Assembly (NCBI RefSeq): GCF_036898465.1
Contig: NZ_JARUMJ010000001.1
Location: forward strand, 8,122,001 to 8,186,000
Reading direction: 5' to 3'
Source of the DNA: Streptomyces sp. B21-105
GTDB taxonomy: Bacteria; Actinomycetota; Actinomycetes; Streptomycetales; Streptomycetaceae
DNA length: 64,000 nt
Below are positions 9,054 to 18,436 of this stretch, piece by piece. The translations under genes were made by a program, and so were the position numbers. The notes beneath the pieces were generated by a model, which worked only from the letters and a program-made list of their open reading frames with translations, ran no database searches and was not told where the DNA came from. Position 1 is the stretch's first letter. Every line of letters starts with the position of its first letter.

Positions 9054-9872
9054 GTGGCAGACGATTCGAAGAGTGACAACAGATCAGTGATCGGGTCGTA
9101 CGTGGCGGTGGGGGACAGCTTCACCGAGGGCGTCGGCGACCCCGGCCCCGACGGGGCGTTCGTCGGCTGGGCCGACCGGTTCGCGGTGCTTCTCGCGGAC
9201 CTGCGACCCGAAGGCGACTTCGCCTACGCCAACCTCGCGGTCCGCGGAAAGCTGCTCGACCAGATCAAGCGGGACCAGCTTCCCCGGGCGGTGGAACTCG
9301 CCCCGGACCTGGTCTCCTTCTGCGCGGGCGGCAACGACATCCTCCGTCCCGGCACCGACCCGGACGAGGTCGCCGAGCGTTTCGAGCGCGCGATCTCGGC
9401 CCTGACCGCCGCAGCCGGCACAGTCATGGTGACCACCGGCTTCGACACCCGTGGCGTTCCCGTGCTCAAGCACCTGCGCGGCAAGATCGCCACCTACAAC
9501 GGGCACGTCCGCGCCGTCGCCGACCGGTACGGCTGTCCCGTGCTCGACCTGTGGTCCCTGAAGTCCGTGCAGGACCGCAGGGCCTGGGACGGCGACCGGC
9601 TCCACCTCTCCCCGGAGGGGCACACGCGGGTGGCGCTGCGCGCCGGGCAGGTCCTCGGCCTCGACGTGCCGGCCGATCCGGAGCAGCCCTGGCCGCTGCT
9701 CCCGCCGCGCGGCGCCCTCGACGTACGGCGCGACGACGTGCACTGGGCGCGCGAGTACCTGGTGCCCTGGATCGGGCGAAGGCTGCGCGGGGAGTCGTCC
9801 GGCGACCACGTGACCGCCAAGGGCGCGCTCTCGCCGGACGACATCAGGATGCGCATCGCGGCCGTCGCGTAG
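9054..9872 (+). CDS. SGNH/GDSL-family hydrolase
   Basis: 272 residues from GTG 9054, preceded by GAAGGTG. The SGNH blocks are present: GDSFTEG near residue 20 (nucleophile Ser), an Asn/Gly block GGNDI near 88, and DRLHLSPEGH near 180 with the catalytic Asp/His pair. No signal peptide is visible, so it is probably a cytoplasmic esterase. The substrate cannot be predicted. It stands alone between a secreted protein gene and a SIMPL gene. Confidence 0.87.
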   Translation: MADDSKSDNRSVIGSYVAVGDSFTEGVGDPGPDGAFVGWADRFAVLLADLRPEGDFAYANLAVRGKLLDQIKRDQLPRAVELAPDLVSFCAGGNDILRPGTDPDEVAERFERAISALTAAAGTVMVTTGFDTRGVPVLKHLRGKIATYNGHVRAVADRYGCPVLDLWSLKSVQDRRAWDGDRLHLSPEGHTRVALRAGQVLGLDVPADPEQPWPLLPPRGALDVRRDDVHWAREYLVPWIGRRLRGESSGDHVTAKGALSPDDIRMRIAAVA

Positions 9873-10002
9873 CGGGTCGCGCGGCACGGCTCGCACGTGG
9901 GGGACGGCCGGCCGTCGGCGTCGTACGGCCGGCCGCTCCACCAGTGAGGTGATCGCACGGGAGTGGCGTGGGGGCGCGAGCGGGGTCCGGTGCTGGGATG
10001 AC

Positions 10003-10071
10003 CGCACCCGCACCCGCACCCGCACCGTTCGCTCGCACCGCACCCTCCGCACCCGCACCCGCACCCGCACC
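10003..10071. repeat. CGCACC hexamer repeats upstream of the SIMPL gene
   Basis: Two runs of CGCACC hexamers (about 10003-10026 and 10048-10071) are separated by degenerate copies. They lie in the 231-bp spacer between the SGNH hydrolase and SIMPL genes, about 30 bp before the SIMPL start. Confidence 0.7.
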
Positions 10072-10103
10072 GTCCGCGCCGACACCTCGAGGACCGGTTC
10101 CGT

Positions 10104-10915
10104 ATGCCCCTTTCCCGTACGTCCGTCGCCGCGGCGCTCGTCGCCCTGCTCACCCTCGGCGTCCCGGCATTCACCGCGCCCGCGGCGGCGGCCCTGCCGG
10201 CCCACCCCGCGGCCGACGCCGCAGCGGCCGACGCCGCAGCGGTCGGGGTCACGGCGTTCGGGGTCACGGCGGTCCGCGCCGTGGCGGTCGAAGCCGCCAC
10301 CGTGACGGTGACCGGTGAGGGCAGCGCGAGCGCGGAGCCCGACCTGGCGGTCGTCGGCACCGGCGTCGAGGCCACCGCCAAGACCTCGCAGGCCGCGATG
10401 GACGCGCAGACCGGCGCCGCCGCCGCGCTGCTCGCCGCGGTCCGGGCCCAGGGCGTCGCCGACCGGGACATCCGCACCGAGAACGTCTCCCTCCACCCCG
10501 TCTACGACTACACCGGCGGGGCCTCCCGGCTGACGGGCTATCAGGCCGCCCAGTCCTTCGCCGTCACGGTGCGCCAGGTGTCGAAGACCGGCGCGGTCCT
10601 ACAGGCGATCACGGACGCCGCAGGCGACGCGGCCCGCATCGGCTCCGTGGTCTTCGACGTCTCCGACGCGGCCCCCCTGCAGGCCCGTGCGAGGGAGGCC
10701 GCGCACGCCGACGCCCGGGCCAAGGCCGAGCAGTACGCCCGCCTCAGCGGCCGCGCCCTGGGCCGGCTGATCTCGCTCAGCGAGGACGCGTCCAGCACGC
10801 CGCGCCCCAGGCCCCGGCCGGGGACACGCCCGGCGCCGGCATGGCCACCGTGCCCGCGGCGCCCGGCGAGATCAAGGCGACGGCGACGGTGACGGCGGTC
10901 TACGCGCTGGACTGA
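10104..10915 (+). pseudogene. SIMPL-domain (DUF541) exported protein, frameshifted near its C-terminus
   Basis: A signal peptide (ending near TAPAAAALP) precedes a SIMPL domain (VTVTGEGSASAEPDLAVV, TENVSLHPVYDY), a periplasm/wall-associated family of uncertain role. The N-terminal frame runs to 10892 but turns into an Arg/Pro-rich tail after SLSEDASSTPRP. Another frame restores a normal family ending (GDTPGAGMATVPAAPGEIK, then ATATVTAVYALD) and stops at 10913-10915. A single missing base near 10800-10815, in a C/G-rich stretch, explains this. About 85% of the protein is intact. It could be a sequence error or a recent mutation. Confidence 0.75.
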
Positions 10916-11579
10916 AAACCCGCTCAGGCCGCACGGTCCCCTCCAGGGGCCAGCGTTCCTGCGTGCCCGAGACGCCCGGCGTCAGTCCGATTTCCCGGTT
11001 CAGCGATTCGTCCACCCACTCCCGTGCCCGTGCCCGGGGCACCGCGCCCCCGTAGGACGTCAGTTGCACGGCGAGTCCGTCGAGCAGCGCTGTCAGACGC
11101 AGGGCGGTGCCGGCCGGGTCGGGGCACCGGAACTCGCCCGCGGCCACGCCCTCCGCGATCACCCCGGTGAGCGCGGCCTTCCACTCCCGGTCGAGATGGC
11201 GGGCGACCTCCCGCAGCGCCGGCTCGCGCAGCGACACCGCCCAGCCCTCGATCCACAGCCGCCAGCCCTTGGCCTGGCCGGTGGGCGCGTACCAGCGCAC
11301 CGCCGACCGCAGCCTGCGCAGCGCCGTGGTGCGGCGGCCGACCAGCTTGCGCAGATGCGTCAGGTCGTCCTGGGCCGCGCGGGCGAACGCGTCGGCGACC
11401 AGCTGCTCCTTCGTCGAGAAGTGGTACAGCACCAGGGCGTTGCTCACGCCGAGGGCCGCGGCCACGTCGGCGATCCTGACCGCCGCCACGCCCCGCGCCT
11501 CGATCTGCTCGATGGCCGCCCGCAGCAGTTCCTCCCGCCGCTCGGCCACGCTCAACCGCACCCTCGCCACGTCCGTCAC
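10872..11579 (-). CDS. TetR-family transcriptional regulator
   Basis: 235 residues with an N-terminal TetR helix-turn-helix (IADVAAALGVSNALVLYHFSTKEQLV) and a helical ligand domain. The last 15 residues overlap the 3' end of the convergent SIMPL gene. An in-frame GTG at 11570 lies 7 bases after a TAGGGT -10-like box, so a leaderless start three codons later is possible. A 13-bp palindrome at 11584-11596 sits at the promoter. The divergent metallo-beta-lactamase-fold gene is the obvious candidate target, by inference. Confidence 0.88.
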   Translation of the reverse strand: MTDVARVRLSVAERREELLRAAIEQIEARGVAAVRIADVAAALGVSNALVLYHFSTKEQLVADAFARAAQDDLTHLRKLVGRRTTALRRLRSAVRWYAPTGQAKGWRLWIEGWAVSLREPALREVARHLDREWKAALTGVIAEGVAAGEFRCPDPAGTALRLTALLDGLAVQLTSYGGAVPRARAREWVDESLNREIGLTPGVSGTQERWPLEGTVRPERVFSPARRPPSPSPSP

Positions 11580-11583
11580 CCTA

Positions 11584-11596
11584 CACAGGGGCTGTG
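11584..11596. promoter_or_regulatory. CACAG-GGG-CTGTG palindrome, candidate TetR operator
   Basis: A perfect 5-bp-arm palindrome lies just upstream of the TetR start and next to its putative -10 box, between TetR and the divergent hydrolase gene. The position suits autoregulation. Arms are short, so confidence is modest. Confidence 0.45.
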
Positions 11597-11811
11597 AGCT
11601 GCCCCGACGCCGTCACCGCCCACCGCCGAACCGCTCTATGACCGCCCGCAGCCGCTCCTTCGCGAGTCGTTTGCGAGTCCTGCGTGCGTGCGCGGCCCGC
11701 CCGCGGCGCCGTCGGTCGGGTCAGTACCGGGACGCGGTCCGGGGGCTGTCCACGCGTTGTCCGACGAGGCGACCATAATGGAACGCCTCAGCGACTCCAC
11801 CTGGAGGTACC

Positions 11812-13046
11812 GTGTCCGGTTTCCGTTCCCTGAGCTCCGGGCTCCGCGGTCTGCAGCCCGAGGCCTTCGGCGCGGATCCGAGCGGCGAGCGCCTGGCGCG
11901 CATCCGCAGATCGCCCCACTACCAGGACGGCGTCTTCCAGAACCCCGGCGGCCCGGCGCGCATTCGCCCGTCGGGCTCGATGCTGGACTTCGCCAAGGTC
12001 TTCTTCGACAAGGAGCAGCGCCCCGGCGGGCTCCCGCGGGCACCGTGGCGGTGCACGCCACCACCCTCGCCGACCTCGCCAAGCCGCCGGTGACCGGCCT
12101 CAGGGTGACGTGGATGGGGCACTCCAGCGTGCTCGCGGAGATCGACGGGCGGCGGGTGCTGTTCGATCCGGTCTGGGGCGAGCGCTGCTCCCCCTTCGCG
12201 TTCGCGGGACCCAAGCGGCTGCACCCGGTGCCGCTTCCGCTGGCCGCGCTCGGCCCGGTCGACGTCGTCGTCATCTCGCACGACCACTACGACCATCTGG
12301 ACCTGCCCACGATCAAGGCGCTGGCCGGCACGGACACCGTGTTCGCGGTGCCGCTCGGCGTCGGCGCCCATCTCGAGCACTGGGGCGTGTCCGCCGGCCG
12401 GCTGCGCGAGCTGGACTGGCACGAGGCGACCGAGGTCGGCGGGCTGACCCTGACGGCCACCCCGGCCCGCCACTTCTGCGGCCGCGGCCTGCGCAACACC
12501 CAGCACACCCTGTGGGCCTCGTGGGTGGTGGCGGGCGTGGAGCACCGGATCTTCCACAGCGGGGACACCGGTTACTTCGACGGTTTCCGCGACATCGGCG
12601 CCGCGCACGGCCCGTTCGACGCGACGATGATCCAGATCGGGGCGTACTCGGACTTCTGGCCCAAGAACCACACGGAACATACGCCGCTGCCCGGAGCCTG
12701 GCCTGACATTCACATGTCGCCGGCCCAGGGGGTACAGGCCCACCTCGATCTGCAGGGAGGCAGTCCGGGCGGGGTTCTGCTGCCGATCCACTGGGGGACG
12801 TTCAACCTGGCGCTGCACGCGTGGGCGGAGCCGGGGGAGTGGACGAAGGACGCGGCAGAGGAGGCCGGGCAGGCGGTGGCGGTCCCGCGGCCGGGTGAGC
12901 CGTTCGAGCCGGCGGGGAAGCTGCCGGTGGAGGCGTGGTGGCGGGCGGTGTCCGGTCCGATCGCCCGTCCGTGGCACCGTCCCCGACGCGCTGAGGGCGT
13001 GGCCGAGACGAGCAGGGGTGATCTCGACCTCGCGGGTGAGCGGTGA
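11812..13046 (+). pseudogene. Metallo-beta-lactamase-fold hydrolase, frameshifted after about 70 codons
   Basis: Starting at GTG 11812, the first frame encodes a normal N-terminus (GFRSLSSGLRGLQPEAFG to MLDFAKVFFDKEQR). The rest, from VHATTLADL to the end at 13046, is in another frame. The switch is near 12018-12040 in a G/C run. The main part has the fold's metal motifs SHDHYDHLD and HSGDTGYFD and a C-terminal LLPIHWGTF block. It belongs to the NAPE-PLD/UlaG-like branch of MBL-fold hydrolases. It also carries an extra 14-residue stretch (near PKNHTEHTPLPGA) splitting an otherwise expected GAYSDFWPDIHM segment. It may be inactive unless the frameshift is a sequence error. Confidence 0.8.
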
Positions 13047-13763
13047 CGTCGGTCGAGGGCGAGCTCGGCCAGACGGCCCGGACGCTGGAACGTCTCACGG
13101 CTGAGAAACAGGACCGTGTGCTGGGCCGAGACCCGGCTCGACTCGCACATCAGGTGGGTCAACGTCTTTGACCCCGACGCTGCCCTCGCCGCACGGGCGG
13201 CGCTCCCACGCGTCGCGGGCGGTGGCGTAGCGCAGCAGGTCACCGGCCGAGGCGATGCCGGGACGGCGGGGCCCGGCCGCCACTGCCGGCCGCAGACCAA
13301 CGGCAGGGTCGAACGCTTCAACCGCACCGGTGACACGCGCGCTGCCCCGGGCTCCGCCGATCCTGTGGGGGCGGCGTAGCCCGGGGCAGTGGAGTGAGTC
13401 AGTGCAGTGCGCTTTTCGCACCAGGAGGCGTGGCTGTCCGGCCTGTGGTGGCCGGCCGGACACGTCCACGCCCACCGGGTGTTGTTCACTGCTGGGTCAG
13501 GGCGACCTCGTCAGGTCGTGTTCGGCGTGAGGTTGTAGACGATCTGTCACAGGGAGCCGCTGCTCAGGGGCCAGTTCGTCAGCGCGGCGGCGTTGCCGTT
13601 GGACGCGGTGCTTGTGAGCGAGTAGGTCATCGCCGGGGGTGGCGGCACGGACGCGTAGTGGGCCGTGCCGGCCGCCTGGGCCGGCGGATCACTCGCATGA
13701 GGTGTGCTGCCGAACGGAAGGGCGGGCGTCGGCCTCGCGCGATCCGGGGGTGATGGACTCCTG
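13047..13763. other. Gene-free stretch with degraded sequence
   Basis: About 700 bp without an intact gene. It contains an IS481-type transposase scrap (13284-13328). On the minus strand, a short open frame at 13547-13804 ends in ALTNWPLSSGSL and looks like the tail of some secreted protein, but I do not recognise it. No promoter or terminator is clear. Confidence 0.6.
13284..13328 (+). mobile_element. Relic of an IS481-type transposase
   Basis: The plus strand encodes CRPQTNGRVERFNRT, the hallmark C-terminal motif of IS481/IS3-like DDE transposases (usually RPQTNGKVERFHRTL). Flanking residues no longer resemble a transposase and no terminal repeats are visible. It is a very short decayed remnant. 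Confidence 0.7.
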
Positions 13764-14732
13764 TCACCGGACCGGCCCTTCGAAAGGCAGGACGGGGGCC
13801 TCAAGGGCTTCGTCCCGGTCGCACACGAGGGTGTCCCCGTTCACCCGCAGGCGGGCGACCTGGATCGAGCTTCGCCGGTCGGCGTAGCCGCTGTCGGCTA
13901 CCGCGCCCTCGGGTACCGCGCTCTCGGCGGATCGCCCCGGATGCGTGAAGTAGAAGACGAAGGCGCCGAGTTCGCTGGTGACGACGTCGGCGTGGAACCC
14001 GTAGGACGCGTCGTCCGGGCCCTGCCCGGGGCGGTCGAGAACGAGTCCTCGCGGTTGCCATGTCTGAAGGTCCCGCGAGTGAAGAACCCTCTGGCCGTGC
14101 CATTCGTCGACGAGCATCCAGTAGCTGCCGCCGAGCTCGAACACGTTCGGGCCTTCGTGGGCCGAGCACTCGACGGCAGGGCCCCGGACGGTCCACCGCG
14201 CCAGATCATCGCTGTCCGCCGCGTAGGTGTGCGCGTGATCGGCCTCGTCCTTGTACCACATGCGGTAGCCGCCCGAGGGGAGCCGCAGGACACAGGCGTC
14301 GATCACTGCCTCGGAGGAGAGCGACGGGGTGGAGCGGTAGGTCCAGGAGAAGAGGTCATGGCTCGCGTAGTGGCGGATCACGCGTGCGTGGCCCTCCCAC
14401 CGGGTCGGGACACCGCGGATCACGCTGACGAACATGTGGTACTCGGTTCCGTCGTCGACGATCTCCGGGGCCCAGTAGGTGTGCCGCCCGGGCTCGATGC
14501 CCAGCCCTTCGGCGATTCCCCGGTACAGCCAGGTCGCTCCGCCGTCCGAGGAGGACGCGATGCCGATGTCGGTCCCGTGCACCCAGCTCACGTCGTTCAT
14601 CGGTGGCGCGTCGGCGCGTCGGCTCGTGTAGAACATCCACCACTCGCCGGCATGCCGGTTCCAGATGACGGTGGGGTCGGTCGCGCCGTCGTGAACGGGG
14701 TCTCGGAACAGAGGTTGGGGAACGGCTGTCAT
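13764..14732 (-). CDS. Five-bladed beta-propeller glycosidase (GH43-like)
   Basis: 322 residues. The N-terminal DGATDPTVIWNRHAGEWWMFYT segment has the catalytic-base aspartate arrangement of GH32/43/117-type five-bladed propellers. Repeated blade motifs (YWAPEIVDDGTEYHMFVS, ACVLRLPSGGYRMWYKDE, NVFELGGSYWMLVDEW) and a late glutamate follow. No signal peptide is present, so it would act on imported oligosaccharide. It is the last gene of the long minus-strand sugar operon, 44 bp after the GH51 gene. The exact family and linkage cannot be settled from the sequence alone. Confidence 0.75.
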   Translation of the reverse strand: MTAVPQPLFRDPVHDGATDPTVIWNRHAGEWWMFYTSRRADAPPMNDVSWVHGTDIGIASSSDGGATWLYRGIAEGLGIEPGRHTYWAPEIVDDGTEYHMFVSVIRGVPTRWEGHARVIRHYASHDLFSWTYRSTPSLSSEAVIDACVLRLPSGGYRMWYKDEADHAHTYAADSDDLARWTVRGPAVECSAHEGPNVFELGGSYWMLVDEWHGQRVLHSRDLQTWQPRGLVLDRPGQGPDDASYGFHADVVTSELGAFVFYFTHPGRSAESAVPEGAVADSGYADRRSSIQVARLRVNGDTLVCDRDEALEAPVLPFEGPVR

Positions 14733-14776
14733 GGTTCTTCCCGGGCGTGAGTGCGGTGGCGTCCTATGACTCCGAG

Positions 14777-16303
14777 TCAGTTCTGACGGTTCGTCAGGCG
14801 GATCATGTTCCAGGAGAGCGGCTCGAGTTCGGTGTGGAGGACGCCGCCGGTGAGGGTGGTGCCGGCGGCGGCGTGCGGGGTGACCCGGTCGGGCCGGTCC
14901 GCGGTGTTGACGGCCTCCGGGTCGCCGTCGGCCAGGGTCAGGTGCTCGACGACGGTGCGGGCGTCGGTGCCGCGCAGGTCGATCTCCAGCGGCAGGGCCG
15001 TGTCCTGGCCGCGGTTGACGGCGAACACGGTGATGTCGCCGGTCTCGTCGTCCAGCACGGCGGTGGCGTGCAGCAGCGGTACGTCACCGAAGCGGTCGGT
15101 GTGGTACGTCGGGCTGTCCACCTCGACGCGCAGCACCCGGCCGCGTCCGTGCGCCGACGCCTGGGCGAAGGGGTAGAACGTGGTCTGCCGCCAGGCCGCG
15201 CCGCCCGGTTCGGTCATGATCGGCGCGATGACGTTGACGAGCTGGGCGAGGGAGGCCGCGGTGACCCGGTCGGCGTGCCGCAGCAGGGCGATGAGCAGTG
15301 AGCCGAAGACCACGGCGTCGGTGACGGTGTAGACGTCCTCCAGCAGGCGCGGCGCCTGCTGCCACTCCTCCACGTGGTGCGGGTTGGGCCGCTTCTGGTA
15401 CCAGACGTTCCACTCGTCGAAGGAGAGGTTGATGTGCTTCTTCGCCTTGAGGCGGGCCCGGACGTGGTCGCACGTGGCGACGACCGACTCGATGAAGTGC
15501 TCCATGTCCACGGCCGAGGCCAGGAAGGAGTCGCGGTCGCCGTCGACCTCCTCGTAGTAGGCGTGCAGGGAGACGTGGTCGACGAGGTCGTACGTGGCCT
15601 CCAGCACCGTCGCCTCCCAGGAGGCGAAGGTCGGCATGGAGGAACTGGAGCTGCCGCAGGCCACCAGCTCCAGGCCGGGGTCGACCTGCCGCATGGCGCG
15701 GGCGGTCTCGGCTGCGAGGCGGCCGTACTCCTCGGGCGTCTTGTGGCCGGTCTGCCAGGGGCCGTCCATCTCGTTGCCCAGGCACCACATCCGGATGCCG
15801 TACGGCTCCTTGCCGCCGTGGGCGACGCGGCGGTCGGACAGTTCGGTGCCGCCGGGGTGGTTGCAGTACTCCAGCAGCCGTACGGCGTCCTCGACGCCGC
15901 GGGTGCCGAGGTTGACGGCCATCATCGGCTCCATGCCGGTCTTCCCGCAGAAGTCCATGAACTCGCCGAGTCCGAACTCGTTGGTCTCGGTGGACTTCCA
16001 GGCCAGGTCCAGCCGGCTCGGCCGCTCCTCGCGCGGGCCCACGCTGTCCTCCCAGCGGTAGCCGGAGACGAAGTTGCCGCCGGGATAGCGGACGGTGCTG
16101 ACGCCGAGCTCCCGGACCAGCGCCAGGACGTCCTGGCGCAGGCCGTCCGCGTCGGCGGTGGGGTGGCCGGGCTCGTAGATGCCGGTGTAGACGCAGCGTC
16201 CCATGTGCTCGACGAACGATCCGTACAGACGGGGGTTGACGCTGCCGACGGCGAAGGCCGGGTCGAGGGTGAACCGTGCGGGGGAGGTGCCGGGGTGGGA
16301 CAT
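14777..16303 (-). CDS. Alpha-L-arabinofuranosidase, GH51
   Basis: 508 residues from ATG 16303, preceded by GAAAGG; an upstream in-frame start at 16333 lacks a good site. The acid/base E178 (CLGNEMDG) and nucleophile E297 (SFDEWNVWY) are intact, and the N-terminal VRYPGGNFVSGYRWEDSVGP block is diagnostic for GH51. No signal peptide is present: the enzyme would trim arabinofuranosyl residues from imported arabino-oligosaccharides. It lies between lactonase and GH43-like genes in the sugar operon. Together with a galactonate pathway this points to arabinogalactan-derived substrates. Confidence 0.94.
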   Translation of the reverse strand: MSHPGTSPARFTLDPAFAVGSVNPRLYGSFVEHMGRCVYTGIYEPGHPTADADGLRQDVLALVRELGVSTVRYPGGNFVSGYRWEDSVGPREERPSRLDLAWKSTETNEFGLGEFMDFCGKTGMEPMMAVNLGTRGVEDAVRLLEYCNHPGGTELSDRRVAHGGKEPYGIRMWCLGNEMDGPWQTGHKTPEEYGRLAAETARAMRQVDPGLELVACGSSSSSMPTFASWEATVLEATYDLVDHVSLHAYYEEVDGDRDSFLASAVDMEHFIESVVATCDHVRARLKAKKHINLSFDEWNVWYQKRPNPHHVEEWQQAPRLLEDVYTVTDAVVFGSLLIALLRHADRVTAASLAQLVNVIAPIMTEPGGAAWRQTTFYPFAQASAHGRGRVLRVEVDSPTYHTDRFGDVPLLHATAVLDDETGDITVFAVNRGQDTALPLEIDLRGTDARTVVEHLTLADGDPEAVNTADRPDRVTPHAAAGTTLTGGVLHTELEPLSWNMIRLTNRQN

Positions 16304-16347
16304 GACTGCCTTTCGAGCAAGTGTTTCGAGCACGTGGGGGAGCGCGG

Positions 16348-17415
16348 TCAGAGCGCCAGTGCGCAGACCACCGAGGGGGACGAGACCGGGGGGTGGGGCT
16401 GGGTGAGGGTGCCGCCGTCCCCGACCCGCAGGGCGGCGAGGGTGCCGCTGTGCTGGTTGGCGACGAGGAGGTGGCCGGCCGCCAGGGTCAGACCGCGTGG
16501 CCAGGAACCGCCGGCGGGGACCTCGCCGACCGGTTCCAGGGCGGTGCCGGTGAGGCGGAACGCGGCGACCGTGTCCGCGCCGCGGTTGGTCACCCAGACG
16601 AAGTGTCCGCAGGGTGAGGCGACGATTCCGCCGGGCTGGTTGGTGACGTCCGGAGCCGCCGTGGCGGGTACGGAGGAGAGGGGCGTGAGGATGCCCGTGG
16701 CGGCGTCGTAGCGGTGGCAGGTGACGGTCGAGGACAACTCGTCCGCGCTGAACATCAGGTCACCGTAGGGGGAGAAGGCGAGGTGGCGGGGTCCGGAACC
16801 CGGGCTCGACGGGTTCACCGCGACCCGCTCCAGGATTCCGGTGCGGGTGTCGAGCCGGTAGGTGAACACCGCGTCCGCACCGAGGTCGGTGGCCAGCACG
16901 AAACGGCCTGCCGGGTCGAGAAGGACCTGATGGGCGTGGCTGCCCTCCTGCCGCCCGGTGACCGGTCCCGACCCCTGGTGGACGACCAGGTCGGTCGCCT
17001 CCAGCAGGCGTCCGTCCGGGCCGAGCCGGTGCACCGCCACGGTGCCCGGCGCGGTGTCGCTGCCGTAGTTCGCGGTCAGCAGCCACCCGCCGTCCGGGTG
17101 GACGGTGAGGTGGCACGGGTTCGCCCCGCCGCTGCTCACCGGGTCGCCCAGCGGGGACAGGGCGCCGTCGCGGGAGACGGCGCTGACGGTGCCCGACTCG
17201 CCCTCGTTCGTGCTGTAGACGACGTCGAGCGACGGGTGAGCCGCCAGGAAGGAGGCTCCGCTGACGGGCAGCGGCTTCACCTCGTCGTCGTACGTCAGCC
17301 GGCCGGTGCCGGGGTCGAGGTGCAGGGCGGCGACGCCGGGGCCTTCGCCGCCGGAGTCCGGAGTGTAGGAGCCGGTGAGGACGGGCATCGCGTCGGTGGA
17401 GGGGCTTGAGAGCAT
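16348..17415 (-). CDS. Seven-bladed propeller sugar lactonase (PF10282 type)
   Basis: 355 residues with repeated propeller blades (VLTGSYTPDSGGEGPGVAAL, VVYSTNEGESGTV, FVLATDLGADAVFTYRLD, FVWVTNRGADTVAAFRL). This is the 6-phosphogluconolactonase/Pgl-like family that opens sugar lactones. In this operon the likely substrate is the galactono-lactone made by the SDR dehydrogenase, so it would supply galactonate to the dehydratase. It begins 46 bp after the kinase stop. A second in-frame ATG (MPVLTG, ten codons in) could be the real start. Confidence 0.85.
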   Translation of the reverse strand: MLSSPSTDAMPVLTGSYTPDSGGEGPGVAALHLDPGTGRLTYDDEVKPLPVSGASFLAAHPSLDVVYSTNEGESGTVSAVSRDGALSPLGDPVSSGGANPCHLTVHPDGGWLLTANYGSDTAPGTVAVHRLGPDGRLLEATDLVVHQGSGPVTGRQEGSHAHQVLLDPAGRFVLATDLGADAVFTYRLDTRTGILERVAVNPSSPGSGPRHLAFSPYGDLMFSADELSSTVTCHRYDAATGILTPLSSVPATAAPDVTNQPGGIVASPCGHFVWVTNRGADTVAAFRLTGTALEPVGEVPAGGSWPRGLTLAAGHLLVANQHSGTLAALRVGDGGTLTQPHPPVSSPSVVCALAL

Positions 17416-17461
17416 GGGTGGTCCCGAAAGTGCTGGTGCGGTGGCGTACGGGGAGGAGGTG

Positions 17462-18436
17462 TCAGCGGACGATGTCGTCGTGGTGGTCGAGCAGGCCCAG
17501 TTCGGAGCGGCGGGGCAGGCCCTCCCAGTCCCCGGCGGTGCTCACCGCGAAGGCGCCGAGCAGGGCGGCGGTGTGCAGCCGCCGCTCCGGGGCCTCGTCC
17601 GCGAGGAGTTCGGCGAGGTACCCGGCGGCGAAGGCGTCTCCCGCGCCCACCGAGTCGTGGACGCGGACCGGAACCGCGGGTTGCCGGTAGGACTGTCCGT
17701 CGAGGAGTGCGTACGCCCCTTCGGCGCCGAGCTTGATCACGGCGCCGGCGGGTCCGAGGGCGCAGATGCCCTTGGCGAGTTCCTCCGGCCCCTCGGTGCC
17801 GGGCACGACCAGGGCGGCCTCGTGCGGTCCGGCGAAAACCAGGTCGCTCCTGCGCAGCAGGGGCAGCAGGGTGCGCCGGGCTTCGTCCTCGCTCCACAGC
17901 AGGGACCGGTAGTTGATGTCCAGGGAGACGGTCACCCCGGCGGCGGCGGCGATGTCCACGGCATGGGTCACGGCCGCGGCCGGTCCCTCTCCGAGCGCCG
18001 GGGTGATGCCCGTGATGTGGAGGATCGCCGCCCCCGCGACGAGGTGCTCGGGGATGTCGTCGGCGGTCAGCCGGGCCCCTGCTGTGTGGGTGCGGTAGTA
18101 GCGCGTACGGCTGTGGGTGGTGGTGCGATGTTCCTTCAGCAGGAGGGAGGTGGGGGCGGGGTCGCGCACGACGACGGTGGTGACGCCTTCGGCCCGCAGT
18201 TCCCGCAGGACGAGGTCGCCGAGTTCGTCGTCGCCCACCCGGCCTATCCAGGTGGCGGATCCGCCGAGGCGGCTGACGCCTATGGCGACGTTCGACTCGG
18301 CGCCGGCGATCCCGAGGCGCAGGGTCGTGCCGAGCGTGAACGGGCCGGGGCCCCGGGCGCCCATGACGGCGAGGACGTCGCCGACGGTCACGAGGTAGGA
18401 CTCGGGCTCGGAGTCAGGGGGTGCAGTCGTGCTCAC
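17462..18436 (-). CDS. PfkB-family sugar kinase, probable 2-keto-3-deoxygluconate/galactonate kinase
   Basis: 324 residues from GTG 18436, whose start overlaps the aldolase stop (GTGA). The PfkB C-terminal signature DSVGAGDAFAAGY has the catalytic base D267, and the N-terminal GIAGAESNVAIGVSRLG block fits the ribokinase family. Coupling to a KDPG-type aldolase indicates phosphorylation of 2-keto-3-deoxy-galactonate (or -gluconate) at C6. Substrate choice is inferred from context. Confidence 0.88.
   Translation of the reverse strand: MSTTAPPDSEPESYLVTVGDVLAVMGARGPGPFTLGTTLRLGIAGAESNVAIGVSRLGGSATWIGRVGDDELGDLVLRELRAEGVTTVVVRDPAPTSLLLKEHRTTTHSRTRYYRTHTAGARLTADDIPEHLVAGAAILHITGITPALGEGPAAAVTHAVDIAAAAGVTVSLDINYRSLLWSEDEARRTLLPLLRRSDLVFAGPHEAALVVPGTEGPEELAKGICALGPAGAVIKLGAEGAYALLDGQSYRQPAVPVRVHDSVGAGDAFAAGYLAELLADEAPERRLHTAALLGAFAVSTAGDWEGLPRRSELGLLDHHDDIVR

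Noticed and set aside
10790..10830. Programmed ribosomal frameshift in the SIMPL gene
   Set aside because: There is no slippery heptamer or downstream structure of the known type; a simple indel or sequence error is more likely.
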